Shown here piece by piece: positions 12,531 to 23,850 of a stretch of DNA of 64,000 bases. The stretch is from Microvelia longipes. Taxonomy: Eukaryota > Arthropoda > Insecta > Hemiptera > Veliidae. A program made the translations under genes and the position numbers. A model generated the notes under the pieces. That model searched no databases, was not told where the DNA came from, and was given only the letters and a program-made list of their open reading frames with translations. Location of the stretch: positions 302,024 to 366,023 of the forward strand of contig JACMZG010000041.1 in assembly GCA_018340805.1 (NCBI GenBank), in the 5' to 3' direction. Positions within the stretch are counted from its first letter, which is position 1. Each line of letters opens with the position of its first letter.

Positions 12531-13004
12531 GATGGGGCTTTCCTCGTTAAAGCAGCAATTTAGTAGCCCTAAAGTGAGAGGCTGAAGTATCCATCACAAC
12601 GATACAACTGCAAGGAAAACTCTAAAAACTTGGTAATATATTTTACTACGTCCATAAAATTTGTTCGTAGTTTACTATATAAAAATATTTTATCAGTTTT
12701 TTTTATTTTACTATTTCATTCATTCTTTTTATGAATAAAACTTTTCAAGGTGATTTTAAAGGTCGTCTAGATAAACGATAGTGATATGAAAACGCTCGCT
12801 TTGTGAGGATTACGCTCTAAACATTGTTTATTTTTACTTTTGATTATTTTAAATTATTTTAACGTTAGTTATATAGGGAAATTATTTATTTGTGCTCAAA
12901 AAAATCCGAAAACTGGGATATCACTAACTAACTTAATACAATTGTACCATCTCTACCGATAGATAGGTATCAAAAGGGGATGCATCCATAGATTAAATTT
13001 TAGG

Positions 13005-13057
13005 TAAATCCATGCCCAAATAACAATAAAACAAATAATAAAATACGAAACAAAATT
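13005..13057 (+). repeat. direct repeat, right copy
   Basis: Right-hand partner of the copy at 12237-12289, differing by a single-base deletion in the AATAATAAAA run. Confidence 0.85.
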
Positions 13058-13067
13058 TCCTTTCCTC

Positions 13068-13165
13068 TTTTATACTATATAAATAAATAAATAAATAAAT
13101 ACATTTATTTTATGATATATCACATTACTATATAAATAAATAAATAATTTATTTTATGATATATC
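13068..13165. repeat. two-copy tandem repeat with (AAAT)n
   Basis: CTATATAAATAAATAAATAA... followed by ATTTATTTTATGATATATCA occurs twice in tandem. Confidence 0.8.
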
Positions 13166-13652
13166 ACATCACAATGTCAAATATAAAAGCAAATTTATCT
13201 TAAATTAAAAAAAAGTTTAAATACATTTTAATAAATAAAAACATGTCAAACCTAAATAACGAACATTTAAAAAATTAAATATAGGTAGTAGGAAAAGGAT
13301 TGTATTTGTAAAAAAAACCCGATACTTTACCTAAATGTTCTGTTTTAGGACCCCCTGAGTTTTTCTACAGTTCTGTCTATATGTATTTATATATTTTGTC
13401 TATGTCTGTAGTGTCTGTTATCCGTAGCTCCTACTTTTTTAGGCTATAAAAAGTTGTAACTTAGCACAAAAATCAATCTTAGGTCTGATTGTGCCATCCG
13501 AATTTTTTTAATTTTCAATAATTTATTATTATTAATTATTTATTTTTATATACTCTTTGTAGATACATAAGTATGTATTTACTTTTTGTATGAACGTAAA
13601 TATTATAATGTATAACATGTTTAATGAACATGCATACATGCTATAATGTTTT

Positions 13653-13840
13653 GGCCATCAGGGTATTCAACCTGCGGGAACATCCTCAAATGGGTTGCAT
13701 CTACACTCTAAGAATTAATGAAAGTTGGCGAAATCTTTTTCATACAAAATACTATTTATAAAATCTTAGAGCATAGCCTGAGCCTGCGAACCCCGGACCT
13801 CCGGTGCCGAAATCAACTGTTCAATACCTCTGAACTACAT
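13653..13840 (-). mobile_element. tRNA-derived SINE, family 1 (degenerate copy)
   Basis: On the minus strand the 3' domain (GAGGATGTTCCCGCAGGTTG, then TGATGGCC) and a tRNA-like head (CGGAGGTCCGGGGTTCGCAG, B-box) correspond in order to the better copy at 23290-23534. It is diverged and has no intact A box. Confidence 0.65.
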
Positions 13841-16800
13841 TACTTTGATTTTTCCAACTCCTCTCACGACTACTACTAAATTTCCTTCATTTTCTGTACT
13901 TCTCTACTGTATTCACCTCTACTAAACATTTCCTATTCCTAAAATAATTACATTTTTACCTATTTATTCCGAAATTAAAACCCCGAAATTGAATACCGTA
14001 AAAAGTATCAGATTTTAAAGAATCTTAATCAAAACTATCATTATTTTTTTTTACCGAAACCTTTCTCTTCTAGAAAACGAATAAAAAATCAATCAGTCAA
14101 TACTTAACCGATTTTTCCAATCATTGATACCTTCTTTCATAATTATACAATCTTTGATGATTGGTTCATTCATCAATTCGTTTTTTTCATTTTTCCATCA
14201 TTTTCAGTCATGAATTTTTAATTTTTTTTAACCTAGAATTATTTTTTTTTGTAATCAAATATCTGTGACTCTTAAACGTTTTTTGAATTTGCTTTATTTC
14301 AGTAAATTACAAAGGTTATAAAGTTAGTAATATTGTGTTATGATATTATATAAATAAAGCTAGTATATCAATTTTAATAGTACTTGTAATGTATAATAAA
14401 AATATAAATATATATTATATACTAATACCGTTCGTACGTAGCATAACCGTAAATATTAAACAACGTCTCATTTAATTTTTTTTTATAAAACTACTTTTAC
14501 ACAAAAACACCTTCTATTCTTAAGTCTTTTAAATTACTATATTTTTTCGCAAAGAAAGTTATCTCTTTAAGAAGGGAACATTATTGAAACTGGATTATAT
14601 ACGGATTAGGAATTTCTATAGATGAACAGAAATAAGGATTAAAAAAAAAAGTTTTATACAAAAAAGGAGACTTATAAAAAGTGTGAAAATTAAGGAGCTT
14701 TCTGAGAATTTTTTTAAGTAAAAAAAAGAAAAGACTAAAAAAATCCATATATGATCTCTAAAGAAATTCATGGAACACTCGAACAATAGGTTTTTTTTGT
14801 CTCGAATTTCCTAATTTACGGTGCCTTCACATATGTAACGGGAGGTTCTTTGACTTAGATATCACAGGATAATTTCACTTGAGAATGTAACAAAAGAATG
14901 TTCTGAAACGTTATGTCATGTAATAAGGAGAAAACTAGAGGCTAACAGTCCTAGAGTAGTAAATTAGAAATAATAATTTGTATTGTAATTATTATAGAAA
15001 CGAATACTTTTTAGTTTGTTAAAATAGGCCGGGGAAGAATAAATTGAAGCTAAAATGTTATAATATAAAATGTGGAGGGTGACAGTACTAAGCAATTTTT
15101 TAAACTAACTTTTTCTACATTTTCAGGGTTTTTTATTACTATCATAAGATAATAAAAATAATTTAAGTTATTATACATTGTATTTTTGAATATTTTAAGT
15201 ATTTTAAAATATTAATATAAAAATATATTAAAGTAAATAATTAATTTTATTAAAAGGATATTCATTCGCATTTAATTAATGTTAAATTTAATTTGTTAAT
15301 TTTTAAATTTGGATTTCGAGCCGGATTTAATTCTAGATTTAAGCCTAAAACATTTTCCCTTGCTTTAAAAATTAGGCTGGAAACAGATTTATATTTGACA
15401 TCCTGCAGGTTTTGTTTGTTTTTTAATTTAATAAAATAAAAAAATTAAGTCAATTCACTTAGTATTTTTTTAGTATATAATCTATTCTATTATTCAGTAT
15501 TTATTATCTTTTTTTTATCTTTATAGTCAATGCTTGATTAGTATTTACTTTTAATAATTATAATATAAATGATGATTTAATAATAATATCCTAACAAATG
15601 TTATTAAAAAAATACTTTTAATGTCAATCACGATAAAAATTTCGAAGAAAAATAAACATGAATGAAGAACATAGATAAATCTTTGTTTGTTAAACAGTTA
15701 AAGTTTTAAAGCTTTTTTAAATACCTCACGGCAATTCTTTTGCCGCTGTCTATTAGTATAAATAAGCGCCTTTAGCTTCTTTAATATTTTAGCTCTAAAA
15801 GTGCCCATTTGAAGTAACTTTGTCCTCTCCAGCCAGCCAGTAACTAAAACAATATTTCCGAAAGTCATAATTTGTAGCTGATAATTATTTTCGATGACGC
15901 CACTGAAAATAAATATCAAGGGGTGTTTTTATTTCATCCCTTAATTACTAATAACATCCTTCGCCTTTACTTATTTTTTATAAAAATAATCGGTGCCCTT
16001 AATGTGTGTAAAAATTAACCCCCGAACTTGAACAGACAACACCGGTGGCGCCATCTTAAAAAAGTTTAATTCATACTTTTGTTAAAAGATGTGTGGTACT
16101 TCAAAGGGAAAGTACCTTTTAGGACTTTAAGTCCGACTTACCCTTAATTATTTAAGTCGCCGCAACCCTCATTAGGTAAAAAGTTAATAATTTCACTTTT
16201 TTACTTTATAGTATAAGTACACCTTTTTTAGTACTTTTTTTTTGACAACCTTTTGTATGTTGCACCTTTTATTACTCGAGAGTAAAACCGTAATAATAAG
16301 TATTAACAAACTTAGTCGTAATATCTTTTTTTAAAATTTAAGGAAGTACCAAAAAAAGAAGTACTTTGTAGGAGTAAAAAATGACTAATTTTCTTAGTTT
16401 GGCGCCTGCTTCAATTTAGTCTGATTGTACTTAATACTTGCTTTTTGACTTTAAACTAATTACTAAGTATTAAAACAATGTTTAAACCTAGTTGGTAATT
16501 CAGGTATGCTTACTTTTAAGTTGAGATTTTATTTTTTTAATTTTTAAATTTTTACAAAAACAACAATTTTGTACTCAAAAGTGAGTCAAATAATACTTTT
16601 TGGAAGGTTTAGAAACTTGAAAAATCGTATGTTTATATATTTTTAAAATCAGGAGGCCAATTAAAATCGTCCCCCTTTTACCCCTTTACTTTTATTATTT
16701 GAATAGGTTTAGAAAAACTTCTGATAAAAAACTGACAACAGGTTACATTTGACAGACCTTAAAATAAGTTTGTTGATAATTTTTATTTTTTATAAATTAA

Positions 16801-16989
16801 ATTTAGACTTTTTTAAAAACTCTCATGCTTTTTACCTTAACATTTTCTAGCGTTTGTTTATTTCTTTTGTATTTTTTTATTTTATAAGTATAAAAGAATT
16901 GTATTTTTTATATTTATTATAAACTATAATATTTTTTTATTACACAAAAGTTTTATTTAGTTTATAGGAACGTTTTGTATTTTAAATTA
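13841..16989. other. non-coding AT-rich DNA, no gene seen
   Basis: About 3.1 kb without a credible coding frame. The 73-residue minus-strand frame at 15698-15919 has no recognisable domain and no codon bias like the zfh2 exons. No tandem arrays or inverted repeats stand out. Confidence 0.45.
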
Positions 16990-17175
16990 CAAGGAAAGGA
17001 TGTCAAAAAAGTGTCGTAAAATGTGAAAGCGATGAGTGGTCACGTCACGTTATCGCTGTGATTTGTCCATCATCGATCGATTAGTGGAAAATCAGAGTTT
17101 TGTTCCTCTGGTTTGTAAGAAAAATGACAGATCTGTAGCTGATCATGATCATGGAACTGAAGTTCCTTAAAATAC
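16990..17175. promoter_or_regulatory. candidate regulatory island upstream of zfh2
   Basis: About 180 bp of distinctly higher complexity and GC than the flanks, including GATGAGTGGTCACGTCACGT, CATCATCGATCGATTAGTGG and AGCTGATCATGATCATGGAA. It contains a CACGTCA (CRE-like) word, an ATCGATCGAT palindrome and a homeodomain-type ATTA core. No open frame crosses it. It lies about 1.5 kb before the first visible zfh2 exon. Enhancer or promoter function is inference; an untranslated upstream exon is an alternative. Confidence 0.3.
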
Positions 17176-17989
17176 TATCATGGATAACTATTTGAGATGG
17201 ACTATAAACTTTTAATTGTTATTATTATTAATTATAATTTATTAACTATTTATAAATAGTTTTAATTAAAGTCTATATCAAATATTTATCTAATATCAAT
17301 TTTTATAAATTTTGTATTTTATTTATTTATTTAGATTTATCTTATTATTTATTTATTTATTTATTTTATTATTTTTTTTTATTTGTTTGTTTGTTTTATT
17401 TATTAAATCAAGTTAATTGATATCCTTTTTGAAGGACCAAAGTTTTAAAAAAAATTTTTATCAAGTTTTATTATTCAAAAGTTCAAAATTTTTGATTTGA
17501 ATTTCTATTTGAATTGTTGTATTTACATTGTGTCGAATATTCTTATAGACAAATTTTTTGCCGTACCTTAAGGAACCTCATGAAAAGAAAAGTGTCTGGC
17601 ACGGTACCAATTACTTCGTTATCGAGATTTTAACTGTGCTTAAAATATAAAAAAAATGACATTGGCCAAATAAAATTTATGAAAACCTTAAGAATAATCT
17701 CTAATTATAGGGTTCACATTCTTGAATGTCTTAAGGTAATAAAACATAAAGTAGATGGCATTAATAAGTTTAATATTAATATAATAATTAACGTTTGGGT
17801 TTATGTAATCAATATTAATTTATTTTGATTTTTTTTTATAAAAAAAAAGTCTTGTAAATTCTTACTTATTAAAAAATAGTAAAAGACCTAAAAATCATTT
17901 ATTATTAAAGTCCACAAATAATATCTAAAGACAATTAGATCTCAGAAGAAAACCTAATACATTAGATGTAAAATAAAAAAGAGTGATTA
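17176..17989. other. non-coding AT-rich DNA, no gene seen
   Basis: Includes (TTTA)n low complexity around 17320-17400. Nothing else is recognised. Confidence 0.45.
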
Positions 17990-18120
17990 TAGTGAGACCG
18001 TATGTTGCAGACCGTGGTCGCCTAGTTAAAAAAAATAATGACCTCCACTCGGTCCATTATGTTATTATGTCTCCCTCGGTATTATTATATATTTTTTGCT
18101 TCAGTCCTTTTATATAATTG
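17990..18120. promoter_or_regulatory. second candidate regulatory or upstream-exon island
   Basis: A short complex stretch (GACCGTATGTTGCAGACCGT, GTCGCCTAGTT, GACCTCCACTCGGTCCATTA, GTCTCCCTCGGTATTATT) inside AT-rich sequence about 0.5 kb before zfh2 exon A. TTGCAG could be a 3' splice site, but no good donor closes an exon. Function is not established. Confidence 0.25.
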
Positions 18121-18566
18121 CTCTGGTTCTTTTTTAGTTTGGATTTTGTGTTTTATTGAATTTTTTTGAATGATTCAGAATAGGCAATCGGGTTTGTAGT
18201 CTTGAAATTTTGAAACACGATTATTTATTTAAAGAAACTTTTATGTAAATTTTATAAAGGATTGTGCTCTGCTACTTTTAGAAAAATCATCTAATTTTAA
18301 TTTATTAGGGGCTGAAATATTTAATAAGTGAGCTCGTGTTGCTTTGTTAACCAGTTTTTTATGAAATTGAAACTTACAAAAATATTTATTTAGAATTGAC
18401 TGTACATTTATAGCTGCTACTTAGCTATTGTATTCCAGACTATATTTTGTTTACATTTTATTTCATTTTTTAACTACTTGGTCATCCTTTGGAATATTTG
18501 ATTCACCTATCTCAATTTGCTATTGTTTTCTAATAAGTTGTAACTAATTAGTTGTTGTTGTTGCAG
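18121..18566 (+). other. zfh2: upstream intron of zfh2 (3' end)
   Basis: Non-coding sequence ending in GTTGTTGTTGTTGCAG at 18566, a good polypyrimidine tract and AG. Because exon A begins with a 5'UTR behind a 3' splice site, at least one untranslated 5' exon must lie upstream. It was not identified in the window. Confidence 0.65.
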
Positions 18567-18647
18567 GGTGCAGGTGGGTGGGTGTGGGTGTCAGGAGGAG
18601 AGACCAAGTTTCCACAGAGGATGTGAGGGTCGGGGGTTGGACTCAGG
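18567..18647 (+). promoter_or_regulatory. zfh2: zfh2 5'UTR segment with a start-stop uORF
   Basis: This is the first 81 nt of the exon, between the acceptor AG at 18565-18566 and the chosen start. It holds one upstream AUG, immediately followed by a stop (ATGTGA, 18621-18626), in frame with the main ORF. That stop shows the main ORF cannot extend further 5' and supports initiation at 18648. The segment is also G-rich (GGTGGGTGGGTGTGGG). Such minimal uORFs can reduce translation of the downstream frame; an effect here is inference. Confidence 0.75.
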
Positions 18648-21351
18648 ATGCCCTCCCCTGCGGCCAACTCTGAACCAGCCATGAGTCCCGAGGAGCTTCC
18701 CTCCGCTGCAGCACCGGCAACCGCCGCAAAGGACCCTCCAGATATGTCTGCCGGGCCCTGTTTATCACCGCCCTCGGGCAGCAAGTTCGACGAATCGGCC
18801 GACTCATGGGCCGACGTAGAAAAGTTCGACGGAAAGATAGTCTACAATCCAGACGGCTCGGCTTACATCATCGAAGACTCCGAGTTGAGTGAAGAAGATG
18901 CTGCCGAACTCCCTCATCTTATCGGTGACGGGTGTATCGTTGACGGTCGAGGTGTAGAACTACCCGCCCAGTACCAAGTCTTCCCTCAGATCGCCTCGGC
19001 CTTCTATGTATCTCGCAACCCCGCCTTTTACTCGGCGCTTTATGGTGACTTCGCCAAAGTGGTTCGGGACAAGAAAATGGTTCCGGACGTTCCCGTTATG
19101 CATAGTTACAGGGTTTTTACAGTTCGTGATAATAAGACTGGTGACAGTGAGCAGACTAAGAAAGAGGCTGAGGAGGCTCTTAAGAAGCTCAACAACACAG
19201 GCAAAGACTGTTCGTCAGTACCCGTCAAACCGATACTTATGTGTTTTATTTGTAAATTGTCTTTCGGCTATTCCAAATCTTTCGTGGCCCACGCTATGGG
19301 AGATCACAATGTTGTTCTTAAGGACGACGAGAAAGATATCCTTGGCCATAAGAATGCTTCAGCCATCATTCAGTGTGTTGGGAAAGATAAGGAACCCCTG
19401 GTATCTTTCCTTGAACCTGTATCACCCGGTGCTAGGCCTCTTGGTGAATTACTTGGCCAGACGGCAAGTTCACCTACCTATGAGGACAAAGCCTGTCCGG
19501 AGAATCTCTCTCTGTCTCCTCAGGACCTCGTTCATCACAAACTTGCGAATGCTGAGACCTCCGCTTCCCTACCTCAAAACGGCAGCAATAGTAATTTAAG
19601 TAGTATAAACAATAGGACGCTTAATTGCGGTATGGATCTCACAAGAAAAAGTCCGGCAGGAAATAATGGTAGAAGTAGTGCGAGTCCGGCAGCAAGTCCG
19701 TCCCCCGGTGTCGGACCACCTCTTTTAGTACATTATCCTCAACCACCACCCAATTTCCTAACGGGCACGACTATTGGAGTTTGTCCGGACCACATGGGTG
19801 GAAGACCTTCTGGTGTGGAATGCGCCAAGTGTGAACTTATTCTTAATTCATCCAGATTAGGAGTAGGCGGACTCGCTGGTATGCATTCAAGAAACTCTTG
19901 TAAAACTTTAAAATGTCCTAAGTGTAACTGGCATTACAAATACCAGGAAACACTTGAAATTCACATGAAAGAAAAACATCCTGAGACTGAAACATCTTGC
20001 ATTTACTGCATAGCTGGTCAACCTCACCCTCGGCTCGCACGAGGAGAGACCTACACCTGCGGTTACAAACCCTACCGATGTGAAGTGTGCAATTATTCTA
20101 CAACCACCAAAGGCAATCTTAGTATACATATGCAATCCGACAAACATCTTAATAACATGCAAGAACTTCAGAATGGAGGAGTGCAAACTACCGAGATTCA
20201 GCAACATACCCCACCTCCTCCTCAAAAAGGAAGTGTATCCAGCCCCGCATCATCTGCTCACTCTCCTGTTGCGGCGCAGAGTCAAAAACCTAAACCTACT
20301 TTTAGATGTGACGTTTGCAATTATGAAACTAATGTAGCGCGAAACCTTAGGATACACATGACTAGCGAAAAACATACTCATAATATGATGGTTCTTCAGC
20401 AGAATGTGAAGCATATGCAAACACTAAGCGTTTTACAACAACAGCAACATCATCAGCAAATAGCAGCCGCTGCATCAGCTGGTGGGTTTGAAGGTCTGTT
20501 ACCATTTCATCCTGGTCTGACGTTGCCTGGAGAGAAGCCGCCACCACATACAGAAGCTGCTCTTGCCGATATGGCTTACAACCAAGCTCTTCTAATTCAA
20601 ATGATGACTGGAGGACAACTACCACCTCACGTTCCCCCGGAACTCGCACCACACATGGACATGGGTTTAAACCCAGAAACCATGGAACCTCCTCCAGAGC
20701 CAGCGGACCCAAACCCCAAACACCTTTATCACTGTTGTGTCTGCAACGGCTTCTCGACAGATTCTCTAGAAGCCTTATCTCACCACTTGGCAGCAGACAG
20801 AACAAAAATCAGAGAACAAGAAATCCTCGCTGTTGTCGCTGGCCATTATGTGTGCAAATTATGTACCTATAAAACTAATCTTAAAGCCAACTTTCAACTT
20901 CATTGCAAGACTGATAAACATTTACAAAGGTTACAGCATGTCAATCACGTTAAAGAAGGTGGCCCAAGAAACGAGTGGAAATTAAAATACGTTTCATCAC
21001 TGGGTGGTGTTCAAGTACGATGTCACGCATGCGATTATTACACCAACTCTGCGCACAAGCTACAACTTCATGCAGCGTCACAGCGACACGAAGCTTCGTC
21101 ATTGCTATTCAGACACATTCGTGAATACGATAGTGAACAAGGCTCCAAAACGTACACATGCCTTGTGTGTGGATTCTCGTCAAAGACAAAGCTACAGCTT
21201 CTGCAGCACGTGCGATCAGTAAAGCATCTTCAAATGGAGCAGCTTCATCAACTTCAGAGACGATCTGAAGGCAAAGATCCCCAAACTGACATCTCAGACG
21301 TTTTCCAAATTCACATCTCGCCTTGTTCTCCTTCGCCTCAGCATGATCAAG
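18648..21351 (+). CDS. zfh2: zfh2 coding exon A (residues 1-901, plus one base of codon 902)
   Basis: This is the N-terminal exon of a zinc-finger homeodomain transcription factor, expected to be nuclear and DNA-binding. The ATG at 18648 has A at -3, and an in-frame TGA lies 24 nt upstream. Residues about 53-165 form the conserved zfh2 N-terminal block (DVEKFDGKIVYNPDGSAYII ... PQIASAFYVSRNP ... VPDVPVMHSYRVFTV). Fingers with C/C/H/H residues: 199/202/215/220; 392/395/413 with C418 (C2HC); 423/426/439/444; 478/481/494/500; 554/557/570/576; a degenerate one at 696/699/712; 736/739/752/758; 792/795/808/814; 838/841/854/860. Linkers are Pro/Gln/Ser-rich. The exon ends at a phase-1 donor (CAAG|GTAATT). 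Reading past the donor adds only 15 residues before a stop. Codon use is far less AT-rich than the flanks. Orthology to Drosophila zfh2 and vertebrate ZFHX3/4 is from recalled family features. Confidence 0.95.
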
Positions 21352-21454
21352 GTAATTTGATAGTCTTGCGTAGCTACCAATATCTTTTTTGTTATTAACA
21401 TTGATCTAGGAAATATAACTATAAAAGTAGTAGTGCAATCACAACCAATCATAT

Positions 21455-22125
21455 ACCTTATTACCATTATCATGAGTCATGAAGCTTTTATTTAAAATCA
21501 AAGCATTACTCTGTTGCAGCCCACTTATTATTGATTATTTTTTTTAAACCTGAGCATAACTCTGTTTAGTAATTTATAATTAGTAATGATGTTTTTGTTT
21601 TTAAAACAAACCATTGCCCGTTTTGAGCTTACTTTTAGTCTGGATTTGTTATTCATGAAGCCTTTTCTCAAACCATAAATAGCATAACTCTATCTCAACT
21701 ACTATAGTCCTGTATTTGTAGTCATGAAGCCTTTTCTCAAACCAAGATACCATAACTTATCTCAACCTACTTATTAGTCTGTATTTGTAGTCATAAAGCC
21801 TTTTCTCAACCATAGATAGCATAACTTCTATTTCAACCTACTTATTAGTCTGTTATTGTAGTCATGAAGCCTTTCTTTCAAACCAAGATAGCATAACTCT
21901 ATCTCAACCTACTTATTAGTCTGTATTTGTAGTCATGAAGCCTTTTTCTCAAACCATAGATAGCATAACCTATCTCAACCTACCTGTAGTCATGAATTAT
22001 TTAGTCTATTTCACCTACCTATTAGTCGTATTTGTAGTCATGAAGCCTTTTCTCAAACCATAGATATCAAAACTCTATCTCAACCTACTTATTAGTAATT
22101 ATAAGTATTCATGAAGTATTTTTAA
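21455..22125. repeat. intronic minisatellite, unit about 68-72 bp
   Basis: About eight imperfect units of GTCATGAAGCCTTTTCTCAA, ACCATAGATAGCATAACTCT and ATCTCAACCTACTTATTAGT followed by CTGTATTTGTA. It starts about 100 bp after the exon A donor. Unit lengths vary by small indels and one unit is partly deleted near 21990. Confidence 0.9.
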
Positions 22126-23289
22126 TTTCATTGCTATGCTTTATAAAACTTTATGAATTCTTATCAGTGGTTAATACAAATTAACTATTATTACCTATAA
22201 ATGCTTCAATTTTATTTATTTTTAAATTTATGCTATTTAAAAATTATCTTTGATTTTTGCCTAATTAACTGTACCAACCAGTTTAGGTTTACAATTAGAA
22301 ATCTTCAATCACTACTGTTTTAAAACAAGGACATTCTTTACATCATAAACACATAACTTGAGAGCCTCATATTTATAAGCTCATAAACCGAAAAATTCTA
22401 TAAGCTAGCTTTTCTAGCTAGATTCTCATAACACGGTTAAAAGTGAATTTATAGTCTGAATAAAAATTGGTAATTGCATTTACTTCAAACAGGCAGTTGT
22501 GTTACATTAGGTACATAGACTACCTATTTAAATCAATGCGCAAATTAGCATTTGCTTTTTCATTAGTCTGGAGCATGTCAGGAATAAAAAAATATGAATA
22601 TGAACGTTATCTTATAATAATATTTCAATTATGTTTATGTTTACATTAACATATATTTTAACATCAAGATGAATACAATCTCTATTACTAACTCTAACAA
22701 GCATTTATTGATTAGATATATTTGCTTGTATGGACGTACAAGATCAGTCTTATTAAATGTAAGAAACCAATGCCAATTACAAGCAGATGGTTAAGTTCCA
22801 ATATTCCCCCTACTTGATTTTAAGTTTATCAATAGAACTAGTGGGGAGTCTTATGAATCCAGGGTAGTTAAATTCTATTGGTCCAATCTTGAGAAAAAAA
22901 AGTACCCCACCTTTTCATTCGATGTACCACCTTTATAGCAAGGAGTGGTCTTTGTACTTACTTAAGATTTTATATAAATAATTCAATCTATACTTTAATA
23001 CTTTTATGCCTTCTGGCTTTTTGTACCATACCCCACTATTTTTTTAATCCGATTCCTCCATTGATGCATTTTTTAAATTTTTGCACATTTTTCTGACCAT
23101 AAATATTCCAATTTTTTTTAACTAAAAGTAAAATTAAAAATAAGAGAAATTAAAAAAAATCAAACCTTTGTAATAATTATTAAGTAAAAAACAAAATAGT
23201 AAAAACAACAACAAGAAAAAAAACTAAATATTTATATAATAGCATTGATAAAATGTTATGAATACCATTAATAAAATTATGTATTAAAA

Positions 23290-23534
23290 AAAATAATAAT
23301 ATTATTATTGCCCGTTTAGAGCCTTGTGGCTCATCAGGGATAAATCCTGCTGGAACAACCTCAGGTGGTAGTAGCAACTGTTACGCTCAAAGTGTATTCT
23401 AAAGTTGGCGATTATTTATTTAACAATAATTCTATATAAACCGAGACTGTAACCTGGGATGCGAACCCAGACCTCCGTGGTGTCATAAGTCAGTGTAAAG
23501 ACTAATTGCTCAACGTTCTCGGCCACTTAGGCAG
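23290..23534 (-). mobile_element. tRNA-derived SINE, family 1 (best copy)
   Basis: Read on the minus strand, it starts with a tRNA-like head: A-box CTAAGTGGCCGAGAACGTTG near 23533, then B-box GGTCTGGGTTCGCATCCCAG near 23455. Next come a short body, a 3' domain (GAGGTTGTTCCAGCAGGATT, TATCCCTGATGAGCCACAAG, GCTCTAAACGGG) and an (AATAAT)n tail near 23290-23310. Box order and tail are those of a SINE. The 3' domain recurs at 43855-43930 and, diverged, at 13653. It was inserted antisense in the zfh2 intron. Confidence 0.85.
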
Positions 23535-23639
23535 TTTAGAAAAAAATATATAAATTTTTTTTATCAAATATACAAAATAAACACAATTAAATAAAATAGT
23601 ATTAAAACTCAAATAAAACAACTATTTTATTTGTTAATA

Positions 23640-23850
23640 CTATTTATTTCTTTTATTGCCGTATTATTTATTCATTATCTTTTATTTTATTTTTTATTTA
23701 TATTTATTTATCTATTTATTTGTTAATTACTATTTTATTTATTTTTATTTATTTTTTTATTATTTTATTTATTATCTTTATTTTATTATCTTTTATTTTA
23801 TTATTTTTTATTTATTTATTATCTATTTATTTTTTAACTATGTATAAATA
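23640..23850. repeat. (TTTA)n low-complexity tract
   Basis: About 200 bp of TTTA/TTAT-type sequence. The Tyr/Phe-rich frame crossing it is a by-product. Confidence 0.85.

Larger units (their letters stand above)
12890..13500 (+). repeat. dispersed repeat family B (copy 1)
   Basis: Contains CCGAAAACTGGGATATCACT near 12907 and, at 13370-13500, CTGTCTATATGT...GTGTCTGTTATCCGTAGCTC...AGTTGTAAC.TAGCACAAAAAATCA. The same words in the same order and strand occur at 43985-44300, which defines a dispersed family. No coding capacity is visible, and this copy is interrupted by the short duplication at 13068-13165. Confidence 0.65.

Noticed and set aside
18548..18784. 78-residue minus-strand frame overlapping the zfh2 start
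   Set aside because: Antisense shadow of GC-rich coding sequence; no independent support.
19006..19599. 197-codon plus-strand frame inside exon A
   Set aside because: Out-of-frame shadow of the finger-encoding zfh2 frame.
20362..20805. 147-residue minus-strand frame in exon A
   Set aside because: Antisense shadow; no domain and fully inside zfh2 coding sequence.
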